64,000 nt of DNA from Notamacropus eugenii (GCF_028372415.1 NC_092878.1:68961830-69025829), one strand, 5' to 3'. Counted from the first letter of the stretch, positions 22,810 through 33,455 are shown. Numbers and translations are program-made. Notes: generated by a model from the sequence alone, not told the origin.

Positions 22810-23900
22810 ATGCCCAGAAAAGGGAAAAGAAATAAGACTATTGAAGGCTACTTTCTCGGAGAACAAACACTTCCTCCCTTCCTTTCTGATGAGGAAGAAC
22901 AATGCTTACCATCAGGCAAAGACACAGAAATCAAGGCTTCTGTGTCCCAGCCCACCCAATGGGCTCAGGCCATGGAAGAGCTCAAAAAGAATTTTGAAAA
23001 TCAAGTTAAGGAGGTGGAGGAAAAACTGGGAAGAGAAATGAGAGATGTGAAAGAAAAGCTTGAAAAGCAGATCAGCTCTCTGCTAAAGGAGAACCAAAAA
23101 AAAAATGTTGAAGAAATTAACACCTTGAAAACTAGCCTAACTCAATTGGCAAAAGAGGTTCAAAAAGCCAATGAGGAGAAGAATGCTTTCAAAAGCAGAA
23201 TTAGCCAAATGGAAAAGGAGATTCAAAAGCTCACTGAAGAAAATAATTCTTTCAAAACTAGAATGGCACAGATGGAGGCTAATGACTTTGTGAGAAACCA
23301 TGACATCACAGAACAAAGAGAGAAGAATGGAAAAATGGAAGATAATGTGAAATATCTCATTGGAAAAACAACTGACCTGGAAAATAGATTCAGGAGAGAC
23401 AATTTAAAAATTTTGGGAATACCTGAAAGCCATGATCAAAAAAAGAGCCTAGACATCATCTTCCAATAAATTTCAAAGAAAACTGCCCTGAGATTCTAGA
23501 ACCAGAGGGCAAAATAAATATTCAAGGAATCCACAGAACACTGCCTGAAAGAGATCCAAAAAGAGAAACTCCTAGGAACATTGTGGCCAAATTCCAGAGT
23601 TCCCAGGTCAAGGAGAAAATATTGCAAGCAGCTAGAAAGAAACAATTCAAGTATTGTGGAAATACAATCAGGATAACACAAGATCTAGCAGCGTCTACAT
23701 TAAGGGATCGCAGGGCACGGAATAGGATATTCCAGAAGTCAAAGGAACTAGGACTAAAACCAAGAATCACCTACCCAGCAAAACTGAGTATAATACTTCA
23801 GGGGAAAAAATGGTCTTTCAATGAAATAGAGGATTTTCAAATTTTCTTCATGAAAAGACCAGAGCTGAAAAGAAAATTTGACTTTCAAACACAAGAATGA
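22810..23900 (+). pseudogene. HAL1 ORF1 with two lesions (copy 1)
   Basis: It encodes an L1 ORF1p-like RNA chaperone. The first 219 codons are open: a basic N-terminus (MPRKGKRNKTIEGYF), a long coiled coil (LKKNFENQVKEVEEKLGRE to QKLTEENNSF) and the start of the RNA-recognition domain (YLIGKTTDLENRFRRDN). A GAA-to-TAA change at 23467-23469 stops it. A one-base deletion a few bases later moves the rest (KFQSSQVKEKILQAARKKQ, LGLKPRITYPAKLS) to another frame, ending at 23900. Repairing both would give about 363 residues, the expected full length. Either lesion removes the C-terminal domain needed for RNA binding. Confidence 0.85.
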
Positions 23901-24035
23901 AGAGAACCATGAAAAGGTGAACAGCAAAGAGAAGTCATAAGGGATTTACTAAAGTTGAACTGTTTACATTCCTACATGGAAAGACAATATTTGTAACTCT
24001 TGAAACATTTCATTATCTGGGTACTGGGTGGGAGT

Positions 24036-24070
24036 ACACACACACACATGCACACACGCACACATACATA
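24036..24070. repeat. (CA)n microsatellite in HAL1 3'UTR (copy 1)
   Basis: Interrupted CA repeats lie about 140 bases after the ORF1 end, in the same relative place as in other HAL1s. A second copy lies 4,236 bases downstream. Confidence 0.9.
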
Positions 24071-24724
24071 GAGGCAGAGTGCACAGAGTGAATTGAAGAG
24101 GATGGGATCATATCTTTAAAAAAAATGAAATATTTTGGTAGGAAAACCTATCTCACAATACAGGAAAGTGGGGGACAAGGGGACAAGCAGGGTGGGGGGG
24201 ATGATAGAAGGGAGGGCATGGGGAGGAGAATGCAATTCAAGGTCGACACTCATGGGGAGGGATAGGATCAAAAGAGAATAGAAGTAATGGGGGACAGGAT
24301 AGGATGGAGGGAAATATAGTTAGTCCTATACAACACAACTATTATGGAAGTCATTTGCAAAACTACACAGATTTGGCCTATATTGATTTGCTTGCCTTCC
24401 AAAGGGAAGGGGTGGAGAGGGAGGGAGGTAAAGAAGTAGGAACTCAAAGTGTTAGGATCAGCTGTAATGTTCTTACCACTAGGAAATAAGAAATACAGGT
24501 AAAGGGGTAAAGAAAGCTATCTGGCCCTACAGGACAAAAGAGAAGATGGAGACAAGGGCAGAGAGGGATGATAGAAGAGAGAGCAGATTGGTCACAGGGG
24601 CAATTAGAAAGCTTGGGTTTGGGGGGGGGGAGGGGATAAAAGGGGAGAAAATTTGTAACCCAAAATTTTGTGAAAATGAATGTTAAAAGTTAAATTAAAA
24701 AAATGGATATTATTTTTTGGTCAG

Positions 24725-24852
24725 AAAAGGTAATAAGCATTTCTATAGCCACTTCATGCCAGGTGCTGTGCTAAATACCTTTTTACAAATATATTCAGAT
24801 CATCCTGACTCCAGACCCAGTACTCTATCCACTGAGCCACCTGGCTTCCTCT
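24725..24852 (+). repeat. MIR/Ther-1-type SINE, internally shortened (copy 1)
   Basis: It starts 'ggtaataagcatttctatag' and continues 'gccaggtgctgtgctaaata', the CORE-SINE head. It ends 'actctatccactgagccacc', the usual marsupial SINE end; the middle is absent. It is part of, or inserted in, the NOP10 3'UTR. Confidence 0.7.
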
Positions 24853-25164
24853 GATCAATTCAAAGACTTTTCTGCCCCCAATTAAAAAGGAAAAAATAGA
24901 TCTCTAAACCATTTTAGCTTTAATAGCCTACAACATTGATTAAAAAGATATGGCAACTTTAGACTTTCATCTTAGCTTGACTGCTACCAAGTACAGAGAG
25001 GAATACAGGCAAACTGCAGCTAGATTCTAAGAAGCAAGTGTACAAAGGGCATCATTTTTAAGTTGTGACAATGGGTTAAGAGAGTCAAAGATGTAAGCTT
25101 TTCCTGAATGAGGTCTCCTAGATGTAGGACAAACTTGAACCAGAGTCCTGGGTGGTTTGGTAAT

Positions 25165-25359
25165 TCAGAGGACCAATCGTGCTTGCTGGGTCATGAGAAC
25201 CTTGAATCTCTTCTTGATGGTGATACGATGTCTGGAGTACTTGTCATCTGGGAAGAATCTGGCTGGGTGCGCTGAACAGGTCTGTTGTCCTGCAGGGTTT
25301 ATTTCCTTTAGGGTGTAGACCCGGTCCCCTTGCTCGTTGAGGTAATACTGCAGAAACAT
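25165..25359 (-). CDS. NOP10: NOP10-like intact open frame in retrocopy (copy 1)
   Basis: NOP10 is the small H/ACA box ribonucleoprotein subunit that, with dyskerin, NHP2 and GAR1, directs rRNA pseudouridylation and is part of telomerase RNP in the nucleolus and Cajal bodies. The frame encodes exactly 64 residues, the family's normal length: it starts [18 protein letters not shown], continues with [12 protein letters not shown] and [18 protein letters not shown], and ends MTQQARLVL. From memory of the human protein, differences lie near residues 19-23, 36, 60 and 62. An upstream in-frame ATG would add 23 residues, but these come from the 5'UTR, so the start was chosen at MFLQYY. There are no introns or stops. 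Whether it is transcribed is unknown; a silent retropseudogene too young or too short to have broken is the default view. Confidence 0.85.
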   Translation of the reverse strand: MFLQYYLNEQGDRVYTLKEINPAGQQTCSAHPARFFPDDKYSRHRITIKKRFKVLMTQQARLVL

Positions 25360-25440
25360 CGCGGCCAATTCCCTTCGCGAGGCAGGCCGGCCGGCCATGG
25401 GAAGACTCGGCCACAAGCAGGCTTCCATCTGTGAACTTTT

Positions 25441-26030
25441 AAAAAAGATAGCTGTACTTAAATATAATTGGACTCTGTAAAAACACTATATATTTGATTT
25501 TTTGTTTTGAAAACACTATTTTGAGACAGGTTCATAGGGTTTACCAGACTGTCTAAAGCGTCTACAACACAGAAGTGTTAACAACTCCTATAATTCAAGA
25601 AATGATTAGAAGGATTGGAAATTCTATTTTTTAATCATGTTACTCCATGATATCCACTTTAGAGTAATGCCATTAGTGTTTGCTGAAGATTAATATGTTC
25701 ACTAAAATGAATTAATATTTTAACATCACATTTTTTCAGTTATTGAAGAAAATCAAATATAAAATAAAGCTTAAATGTACACAGAGAAATGCACACACAT
25801 ACACACTTCACTTTAACTTTCCTGGCTCCTGTATTTCAATTACTAATTGGAGTGACCTAGACCTACTGCAGTCCTATCACCCTACAGTCATAAATTCATG
25901 TCCTTTGAAAATTGGTTGAAAGTCAGAGAAGAGGAAAGTTATAGGTAAACTCAACTATTTTAAATTATTTCAAGGCATTCTTGATTAAGATAAATTATAC
26001 ATCTAAACCATAGAGGAGGGCATTAGGAGC
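25441..26030. other. AT-rich gap, nothing recognised (copy 1)
   Basis: No gene is recognised. The same sequence recurs at 29677-30266 in unit 2. Confidence 0.4.
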
Positions 26031-26225
26031 AGTGGGAAGGAGTGTTATAGAGAGAACTGTCTCTGGAGTCAAAGAACCTGAGTTCATATTCTTCTTTAAT
26101 GCTTACTACCTGTTTGATCTTGGGAAAATCACTCTACCCCTTTGGGTTTCAGTTTTCTCCTCTCCACAAAAAGGGCTAAATGACATCCAAGTTGTCTTTC
26201 AACTCTAGATGTGTGATTCTAGGAT
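26031..26225 (+). repeat. MIR-family SINE (copy 1)
   Basis: It carries 'ctggagtcaaagaacctgag', 'tgatcttgggaaaatcactc' and 'atccaagttgtctttcaact' in MIR order. The duplicate is at 30267-30461. Confidence 0.75.
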
Positions 26226-26334
26226 ACTCTAAACCTTGAGGAGGCTAGTTTAGATGTGATATAAGAAATGATATCTTAATAAATGGAACCCTATGATAAT
26301 TGAATGGGATGTCTTAAGAAGGAATAGGTTTCCC

Positions 26335-26428
26335 TTCCTAGAAGTTTTTAAATTTAAATGTTCATATAGACTATTTGTGCCCAACCTGGGGAAGAAAATT
26401 CCAAGCCCATATTGATCTAGTCAGCTAA
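26335..26428 (+). mobile_element. RTE 3'-end remnant, cut by the duplication
   Basis: The stretch 'aaatgttcatatagactatt' to 'ctagtcagctaa' matches the RTE 3' end at 13846-13925. It breaks off at the duplication boundary; the complete version is at 30571-30740. Confidence 0.65.
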
Positions 26429-26462
26429 CATGCTAGTATTCTAAAACAATAATAAAAATGGA

Positions 26463-28934
26463 GGGGGGCGAAACCAAGATGGCGGAGTAGAAAGACGCAC
26501 ATACACATAGCTCCGAACCCACAACCCACAGAACGGCTACAGGGGAGCAACTCACGGCGAATTCTGCACCCAGAGGCCACTGAATATTGGAGCGAGGGAG
26601 ATTTCTGTTCCGGAGCGACCTGCAAACATCTCGCGGGGGGTCCTTCGCGCTGTGGACTGGGCACCGAGACTGGGAGCTGAGGGCAGCCCTGCAGCGGCCG
26701 CGGCACCGAGAGGAAAAGATCCGAGCGGGCTTCGGGGACAGGACCTCCAGTGGCCACGCGGGTCCCTCCACCCACAGAGGGACCTGCAAACCTCTCCCAA
26801 AAGGTCCGTTGCGCTGCAGACGCGGAGCCCAGCCCAGACCTACAGCGCCCCCGGCTCCGATGGGAACAGATCCGAGCAGGCTTCAGGGACGGGATCTCCA
26901 GTGGCAGCACAAGTTCCTCCGCCCACAGGTGATGGGGGTCGGTGAGAGAGTCTCTTTGGCGGGTCGAGAGGGGAGTGGCTGGGAGGACCAGGAGGCGAGG
27001 TGGGTGTGAGGAGAATATTCAGAGGTCAAGTCACTGGCTGGGAAAATGCCCAGAAAAGGGAAAAGAAATAAGACTATTGAAGGCTACTTTCTCGGAGAAC
27101 AAACACTTCCTCCCTTCCTTTCTGATGAGGAAGAACAATGCTTACCATCAGGCAAAGACACAGAAATCAAGGCTTCTGTGTCCCAGCCCACCCAATGGGC
27201 TCAGGCCATGGAAGAGCTCAAAAAGAATTTTGAAAATCAAGTTAAGGAGGTGGAGGAAAAACTGGGAAGAGAAATGAGAGATGTGAAAGAAAAGCTTGAA
27301 AAGCAGATCAGCTCTCTGCTAAAGGAGAACCAAAAAAAAAATGTTGAAGAAATTAACACCTTGAAAACTAGCCTAACTCAATTGGCAAAAGAGGTTCAAA
27401 AAGCCAATGAGGAGAAGAATGCTTTCAAAAGCAGAATTAGCCAAATGGAAAAGGAGATTCAAAAGCTCACTGAAGAAAATAATTCTTTCAAAACTAGAAT
27501 GGCACAGATGGAGGCTAATGACTTTGTGAGAAACCATGACATCACAGAACAAAGAGAGAAGAATGGAAAAATGGAAGATAATGTGAAATATCTCATTGGA
27601 AAAACAACTGACCTGGAAAATAGATTCAGGAGAGACAATTTAAAAATTTTGGGAATACCTGAAAGCCATGATCAAAAAAAGAGCCTAGACATCATCTTCC
27701 AATAAATTTCAAAGAAAACTGCCCTGAGATTCTAGAACCAGAGGGCAAAATAAATATTCAAGGAATCCACAGAACACTGCCTGAAAGAGATCCAAAAAGA
27801 GAAACTCCTAGGAACATTGTGGCCAAATTCCAGAGTTCCCAGGTCAAGGAGAAAATATTGCAAGCAGCTAGAAAGAAACAATTCAAGTATTGTGGAAATA
27901 CAATCAGGATAACACAAGATCTAGCAGCGTCTACATTAAGGGATCGCAGGGCACGGAATAGGATATTCCAGAAGTCAAAGGAACTAGGACTAAAACCAAG
28001 AATCACCTACCCAGCAAAACTGAGTATAATACTTCAGGGGAAAAAATGGTCTTTCAATGAAATAGAGGATTTTCAAATTTTCTTCATGAAAAGACCAGAG
28101 CTGAAAAGAAAATTTGACTTTCAAACACAAGAATGAAGAGAACCATGAAAAGGTGAACAGCAAAGAGAAGTCATAAGGGATTTACTAAAGTTGAACTGTT
28201 TACATTCCTACATGGAAAGACAATATTTGTAACTCTTGAAACATTTCATTATCTGGGTACTGGGTGGGAGTACACACACACACATGCACACACGCACACA
28301 TACATAGAGGCAGAGTGCACAGAGTGAATTGAAGAGGATGGGATCATATCTTTAAAAAAAATGAAATATTTTGGTAGGAAAACCTATCTCACAATACAGG
28401 AAAGTGGGGGACAAGGGGACAAGCAGGGTGGGGGGGATGATAGAAGGGAGGGCATGGGGAGGAGAATGCAATTCAAGGTCGACACTCATGGGGAGGGATA
28501 GGATCAAAAGAGAATAGAAGTAATGGGGGACAGGATAGGATGGAGGGAAATATAGTTAGTCCTATACAACACAACTATTATGGAAGTCATTTGCAAAACT
28601 ACACAGATTTGGCCTATATTGATTTGCTTGCCTTCCAAAGGGAAGGGGTGGAGAGGGAGGGAGGTAAAGAAGTAGGAACTCAAAGTGTTAGGATCAGCTG
28701 TAATGTTCTTACCACTAGGAAATAAGAAATACAGGTAAAGGGGTAAAGAAAGCTATCTGGCCCTACAGGACAAAAGAGAAGATGGAGACAAGGGCAGAGA
28801 GGGATGATAGAAGAGAGAGCAGATTGGTCACAGGGGCAATTAGAAAGCTTGGGTTTGGGGGGGGGGAGGGGATAAAAGGGGAGAAAATTTGTAACCCAAA
28901 ATTTTGTGAAAATGAATGTTAAAAGTTAAATTAA
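26463..28934 (+). mobile_element. Young HAL1, full length (copy 2)
   Basis: Same element as in unit 1, including the GC-rich two-monomer 5'UTR (26463-27045), the YY1-type site (26473-26486), the ORF1 region and the 3'UTR. It arose by segmental duplication, not by independent retrotransposition: the flanking sequence is duplicated with it. Confidence 0.9.
27046..28136 (+). pseudogene. HAL1 ORF1 with the same two lesions (copy 2)
   Basis: Identical to copy 1: 219 open codons, a TAA at 27703-27705 and a one-base deletion just after it, with the C-terminal domain in another frame (27819-28136). Sharing both lesions shows they predate the duplication. Confidence 0.85.
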
Positions 28935-29400
28935 AAAAATGGATATTATTTTTTGGTCAGAAAAGGTAATAAGCATTTCTATAGCCACTTCATGCCAGGT
29001 GCTGTGCTAAATACCTTTTTACAAATATATTCAGATCATCCTGACTCCAGACCCAGTACTCTATCCACTGAGCCACCTGGCTTCCTCTGATCAATTCAAA
29101 GACTTTTCTGCCCCCAATTAAAAAGGAAAAAATAGATCTCTAAACCATTTTAGCTTTAATAGCCTACAACATTGATTAAAAAGATATGGCAACTTTAGAC
29201 TTTCATCTTAGCTTGACTGCTACCAAGTACAGAGAGGAATACAGGCAAACTGCAGCTAGATTCTAAGAAGCAAGTGTACAAAGGGCATCATTTTTAAGTT
29301 GTGACAATGGGTTAAGAGAGTCAAAGATGTAAGCTTTTCCTGAATGAGGTCTCCTAGATGTAGGACAAACTTGAACCAGAGTCCTGGGTGGTTTGGTAAT

Positions 29401-29595
29401 TCAGAGGACCAATCGTGCTTGCTGGGTCATGAGAACCTTGAATCTCTTCTTGATGGTGATACGATGTCTGGAGTACTTGTCATCTGGGAAGAATCTGGCT
29501 GGGTGCGCTGAACAGGTCTGTTGTCCTGCAGGGTTTATTTCCTTTAGGGTGTAGACCCGGTCCCCTTGCTCGTTGAGGTAATACTGCAGAAACAT
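29401..29595 (-). CDS. NOP10: NOP10-like intact open frame in retrocopy (copy 2)
   Basis: The same 64-residue frame as at 25165-25359, with no change visible. It retains the ~65-base 5'UTR and the proximal 3'UTR, but its distal 3'UTR and poly(A) were not included in the duplicated unit. Instead its antisense-side neighbour is the end of unit 1. The function of the parent (H/ACA snoRNP assembly) is known; activity of this copy is unknown. Confidence 0.85.
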   Translation of the reverse strand: MFLQYYLNEQGDRVYTLKEINPAGQQTCSAHPARFFPDDKYSRHRITIKKRFKVLMTQQARLVL

Positions 29596-30266
29596 CGCGG
29601 CCAATTCCCTTCGCGAGGCAGGCCGGCCGGCCATGGGAAGACTCGGCCACAAGCAGGCTTCCATCTGTGAACTTTTAAAAAAGATAGCTGTACTTAAATA
29701 TAATTGGACTCTGTAAAAACACTATATATTTGATTTTTTGTTTTGAAAACACTATTTTGAGACAGGTTCATAGGGTTTACCAGACTGTCTAAAGCGTCTA
29801 CAACACAGAAGTGTTAACAACTCCTATAATTCAAGAAATGATTAGAAGGATTGGAAATTCTATTTTTTAATCATGTTACTCCATGATATCCACTTTAGAG
29901 TAATGCCATTAGTGTTTGCTGAAGATTAATATGTTCACTAAAATGAATTAATATTTTAACATCACATTTTTTCAGTTATTGAAGAAAATCAAATATAAAA
30001 TAAAGCTTAAATGTACACAGAGAAATGCACACACATACACACTTCACTTTAACTTTCCTGGCTCCTGTATTTCAATTACTAATTGGAGTGACCTAGACCT
30101 ACTGCAGTCCTATCACCCTACAGTCATAAATTCATGTCCTTTGAAAATTGGTTGAAAGTCAGAGAAGAGGAAAGTTATAGGTAAACTCAACTATTTTAAA
30201 TTATTTCAAGGCATTCTTGATTAAGATAAATTATACATCTAAACCATAGAGGAGGGCATTAGGAGC

Positions 30267-30461
30267 AGTGGGAAGGAGTGTTATAGAGAGAACTGTCTCT
30301 GGAGTCAAAGAACCTGAGTTCATATTCTTCTTTAATGCTTACTACCTGTTTGATCTTGGGAAAATCACTCTACCCCTTTGGGTTTCAGTTTTCTCCTCTC
30401 CACAAAAAGGGCTAAATGACATCCAAGTTGTCTTTCAACTCTAGATGTGTGATTCTAGGAT
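30267..30461 (+). repeat. MIR-family SINE (copy 2)
   Basis: Duplicate of 26031-26225. Confidence 0.75.
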
Positions 30462-30570
30462 ACTCTAAACCTTGAGGAGGCTAGTTTAGATGTGATATAA
30501 GAAATGATATCTTAATAAATGGAACCCTATGATAATTGAATGGGATGTCTTAAGAAGGAATAGGTTTCCC

Positions 30571-30740
30571 TTCCTAGAAGTTTTTAAATTTAAATGTTCA
30601 TATAGACTATTTGTGCCCAACCTGGGGAAGAAAATTCCAAGCCCATATTGATCTAGTCAGCTAAAGGGAGAGACACTAAAACTTGCCTCCAGCATAGTGA
30701 CGTCATTTTGCTCCTCTTTGAGAAAAAAGGACAACAACCG
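30571..30740 (+). mobile_element. RTE 3' end
   Basis: It reads 'aaatgttcatatagactatt', crosses the duplication boundary at 30664/30665, and ends 'catagtgacgtcattttgct' plus 'gacaacaacc', the marsupial RTE 3' terminus also seen at 33953-34005. The uninterrupted reading here identifies the ancestral right flank of the duplication. Confidence 0.75.
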
Positions 30741-32390
30741 GGATGGCTGACTGCAAAGGTAATTTTTTGTACACAGTGTTCTTGTTCAGCTGAAGGATTG
30801 ATTGTATCATCACATGGCATGCTCCCAAATCTAAAATAATGTGTTTTCTTTTTTTTCCCCAAAAAATACTAGCAGCTTTTTGACATTCTTTACAGTTTTC
30901 TTGTTTCTTTGATCTTTTCTCACTAGACTAAATAATAGATATTCAGGAGAGTCTTCGGAAAAGAATGGAGACCTTTCCTTTCTCCTTTATTTTAAATATG
31001 TCAGTTACATAATATGTCACCCAAAGAAATTGCCCAAATTACTTTGGTATGGTATATAGTACATCTCTATTAAGGGCTTTAATCATCAAGCTGGTGACCC
31101 CATTTTTGAAATCATAAAATAAAGACTAATGTTATTTTAGTTAATAATATCTTCAAGACTTCCCCAGAATTTTCAAGATCATTATACAGGTGAAATAGAG
31201 GTAGGGAAAAATGCATTATGGCTAATGCTTTGTGGAAAATGCATAGAGTCTGAAGATGATAAAAAATATAACATATACTTAGAAATCTCTGCTATATTTC
31301 TAGCAACATAGAATATACAAAAAACAACACTTCTCAGCATAATGGCATATGAATACCAAGGAACAGGTTTGTTATTGCCAAATTCTGGAATTCGATCCCA
31401 AGCACTTATTTTAAACATATTGTCTTTACTTCCATGGTAGAAGTCATAGTCAATGCCAATCACCAATATTGATAATTAATTAAAATTGGTTCTATTATGT
31501 AGATATTTTTCGTTATATTATCATGTTTCATAATAATTCCATGTATCTCTCTATAAAAGTGCATTACATCAATGCAAAGTAGACAACATATAAAACAGAT
31601 TTTAGAATGATTAGCTATCCTTGGTTTTTAAAATTTTTATTTTTTTGTTAAAAGAAAGTGTTCTGGACTGAGTCCACACTTGCTTATCACTGCATATAAA
31701 CAATTGGGAATCAAAGAGAACATTTCAGAAGCTAACATTTCATCCTAGAAACTAATATGCATAGTAGTAACTGTTTCAGATATATAGATGCATATTTTAG
31801 AAAGATTTTTAATAGGTTTTCTTGTAAAAGAAAATCTCTCTGACATTTTAACTGCAAATGAGCTACCTAAGGACAAATATCATGGTCTTAATTTCCTGCA
31901 AATGATTGCAGGATGCCTTAGGTAATTCCTGGTGATTAGTTCTTTAAAATTTCAATTTACTATGCCCTTGTCTTACTTTGATTTTAAATTTTTACTTTGA
32001 GGGTACATTGTTTCTTGCCACATTAGTATGAAGAACATTAAACATACACTGCATTTTTGCATTTTAAATGAAAAGAAACATAAATATTATAGAGAGAAAA
32101 TAAAGAAAAATATGAGAGTGGGAAGAGTATAAAAAATCAAATGTCATTATTTCAGAAATATATGTGTATATGCATATGTTTGTGGTGTGTACATAGATAG
32201 ATAGATAAGTAGATATATCTATATCTATTTATGTGTCTATATATATCAGACCATGTCATTCACACGTCCCTTCCAAAAAAAAATCTTTTTTTTTTTTTTA
32301 CATTTCATTTTTTTGTCTACTCCCTAATAACATCTTCATTGTAGCTTTTTAATAAATATATAATGGAAGGAAAGCTGTAATGTGAGATTT
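30741..32390. other. AT-rich gap with short simple repeats
   Basis: I see no recognisable gene or repeat family, apart from a small TATG/GATA-rich patch at about 32160-32245 and a T-run near 32285. A 94-codon minus-strand frame at 31182-31466 has no known domain. Confidence 0.4.
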
Positions 32391-32999
32391 TATTTGCAGA
32401 TAATTATGATGAATTAACATCAAGAAAAAGAAGTTCCCCAACAGCCTCACTGCACCATCCATATGTGGATCCATCAATTACAACAAATTGAGAAATGTTG
32501 AATGCTGTGGATAAATATACTTACCTTAGCAGTATACTTTCCAAGGATGTCCAAATGGATGATGTGGTTGACACAAGCATTTCCAGAGCTATCTCAGCGT
32601 TTGGTAGTGTATGGAGGAACGAGTGGGAGAGAAGAGGAATTAGACTGCCTACAAGACTGAAGGTTAACAGAGCCATTGTGCTGACCTCATCGTTCTATGT
32701 ATATGAAACCTAGATAATATACTAGTGTATGCCAACAAACTGACTCATTTCCATTTGCATTGTCTTAGGAAGATACTGAAGATCATCTGACAGTATAAGG
32801 TACCATTTGTTCAGGTGCTTTCTTGAGGTGAACTGCCTAACACTCCAACTCTACTGTACAGAGTGCAACTCTCATGGGTTGACCAAATAGTTCGGATGTC
32901 AAACGTATATTCGGTGAAAATGCTATTTTGTGGAGAACTTACACAAGGCACTTGCTCATGTGGAGGTAGGGAGATATGTTGATGTGTTCATCCATTGTT

Positions 33000-33250
33000 G
33001 GTAAACAAAACCATGTCATCAGAGAAATGATAACATGCCTTGTACATGACTTTGTTTTGAGTGAGGGAGGGCTGTACAAGGTCACCAGTCTCACTTCTCC
33101 TCCAGAGACATATGAATCCAGTGACCAGATATTTTCAGGATGACTGGCCCAGTATGCACTGGGAGATCTTGGACCCTTTAGGCCAAGGTCTTTGCAGGTG
33201 CTCTCTTAGGGTAAGGCAATTCTTATTCATTGAATAGACCTGTTTAAGAA
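33000..33250 (-). repeat. Marsupial SINE inside the RTE copy
   Basis: The complement of the SINE tail ('catcagagaaatgataac', 'tgactttgttttgagtgagg') is followed by 'gaatccagtgaccagatatt' and 'actgggagatcttggaccct'. It is the same family as at 4449-4760. Confidence 0.65.
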
Positions 33251-33455
33251 ATAACCAGGGCATGACCCCTTTAATGAGACCAAGAAAAAGAAAGACATCA
33301 GGCTGGAGGAAAACAGCAACAGTTACTATTGATAATATCTCTAAAGCCAGGAAGGTCGAGAACAGCCTTTAGGCAGGGGCCCATTGGTGTCCCAGCATCA
33401 GACTGCAGTAGGTTTAAGGTTTTGTGAAAGGAAAAGACAGAAGAGGAAAGGACAG

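Larger units (their letters stand above)
22227..24698 (+). mobile_element. Young HAL1, full length (copy 1)
   Basis: The element is complete: GC-rich 5'UTR (22227-22809), ORF1 region (22810-23900), 3'UTR with CA repeats and G-rich stretches, and an A-rich end at about 24698. A short direct repeat 'aaaaatgga' flanks it (22218-22226; 24699-24707), consistent with L1-machinery insertion. There is no trace of ORF2. It is much less decayed than the other HAL1s here and has a different 5'UTR. It is inserted in the NOP10 retrocopy, so it is younger than that retrocopy. Confidence 0.85.
22132..25424 (-). pseudogene. NOP10: NOP10 processed retrocopy (full span, split by HAL1)
   Basis: This is a reverse-transcribed copy of the NOP10 mRNA, lying on the minus strand. 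Its poly(A) appears as the T-run at 22128-22137. Its 3'UTR lies at about 22138-22217 and 24708-25164, its coding region at 25165-25359 and a ~65-base 5'UTR at 25360-25424. A HAL1 (22227-24698) later inserted in the 3'UTR. The copy has no introns and is bounded by a 16-bp direct repeat 'ccatctgtgaactttt' (22116-22131 and 25425-25440). The poly(A) is preceded by AGTAAA rather than AATAAA. A MIR-type SINE lies in the 3'UTR at 24725-24852. I infer that the segment beyond the HAL1 belongs to the same retrocopy because it joins poly(A) to the coding part between matching repeats. Confidence 0.75.
22193..26428. repeat. 4,236-bp tandem duplication, unit 1
   Basis: Every landmark in this unit recurs exactly 4,236 bases later, including homopolymer lengths that usually drift (a 10-A run and a 10-G run checked by eye). 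The left boundary lies in the NOP10 retrocopy 3'UTR and the right boundary in an RTE 3'-end remnant. The dinucleotide 'aa' is shared at both ends (22191-22192 and 26427-26428), so the exact breakpoint is ambiguous by 2 bases. Confidence 0.95.
26429..30664. repeat. 4,236-bp tandem duplication, unit 2
   Basis: A direct copy of 22193-26428 with no difference found by eye. The junction reads 'agtcagctaa' then 'catgctag'. Because the left boundary falls inside the NOP10 retrocopy, this unit's NOP10 copy lacks its poly(A) and outer 3'UTR. Confidence 0.95.

Noticed and set aside
25360-25428. Longer NOP10 frame starting 23 codons upstream ([11 protein letters not shown]...)
   Set aside because: These codons correspond to the mRNA 5'UTR and flanking target site; the family start is MFLQYY at 25359.
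26463-28934. Two independent insertions of the same young HAL1
   Set aside because: Flanking NOP10, SINE and RTE sequences are duplicated together with it and both ORF1 lesions are shared, so one insertion followed by a tandem duplication is required.
31182-31466. 94-codon minus-strand open frame
   Set aside because: No domain, no codon bias or context; length is unremarkable for AT-rich noncoding DNA of this size.
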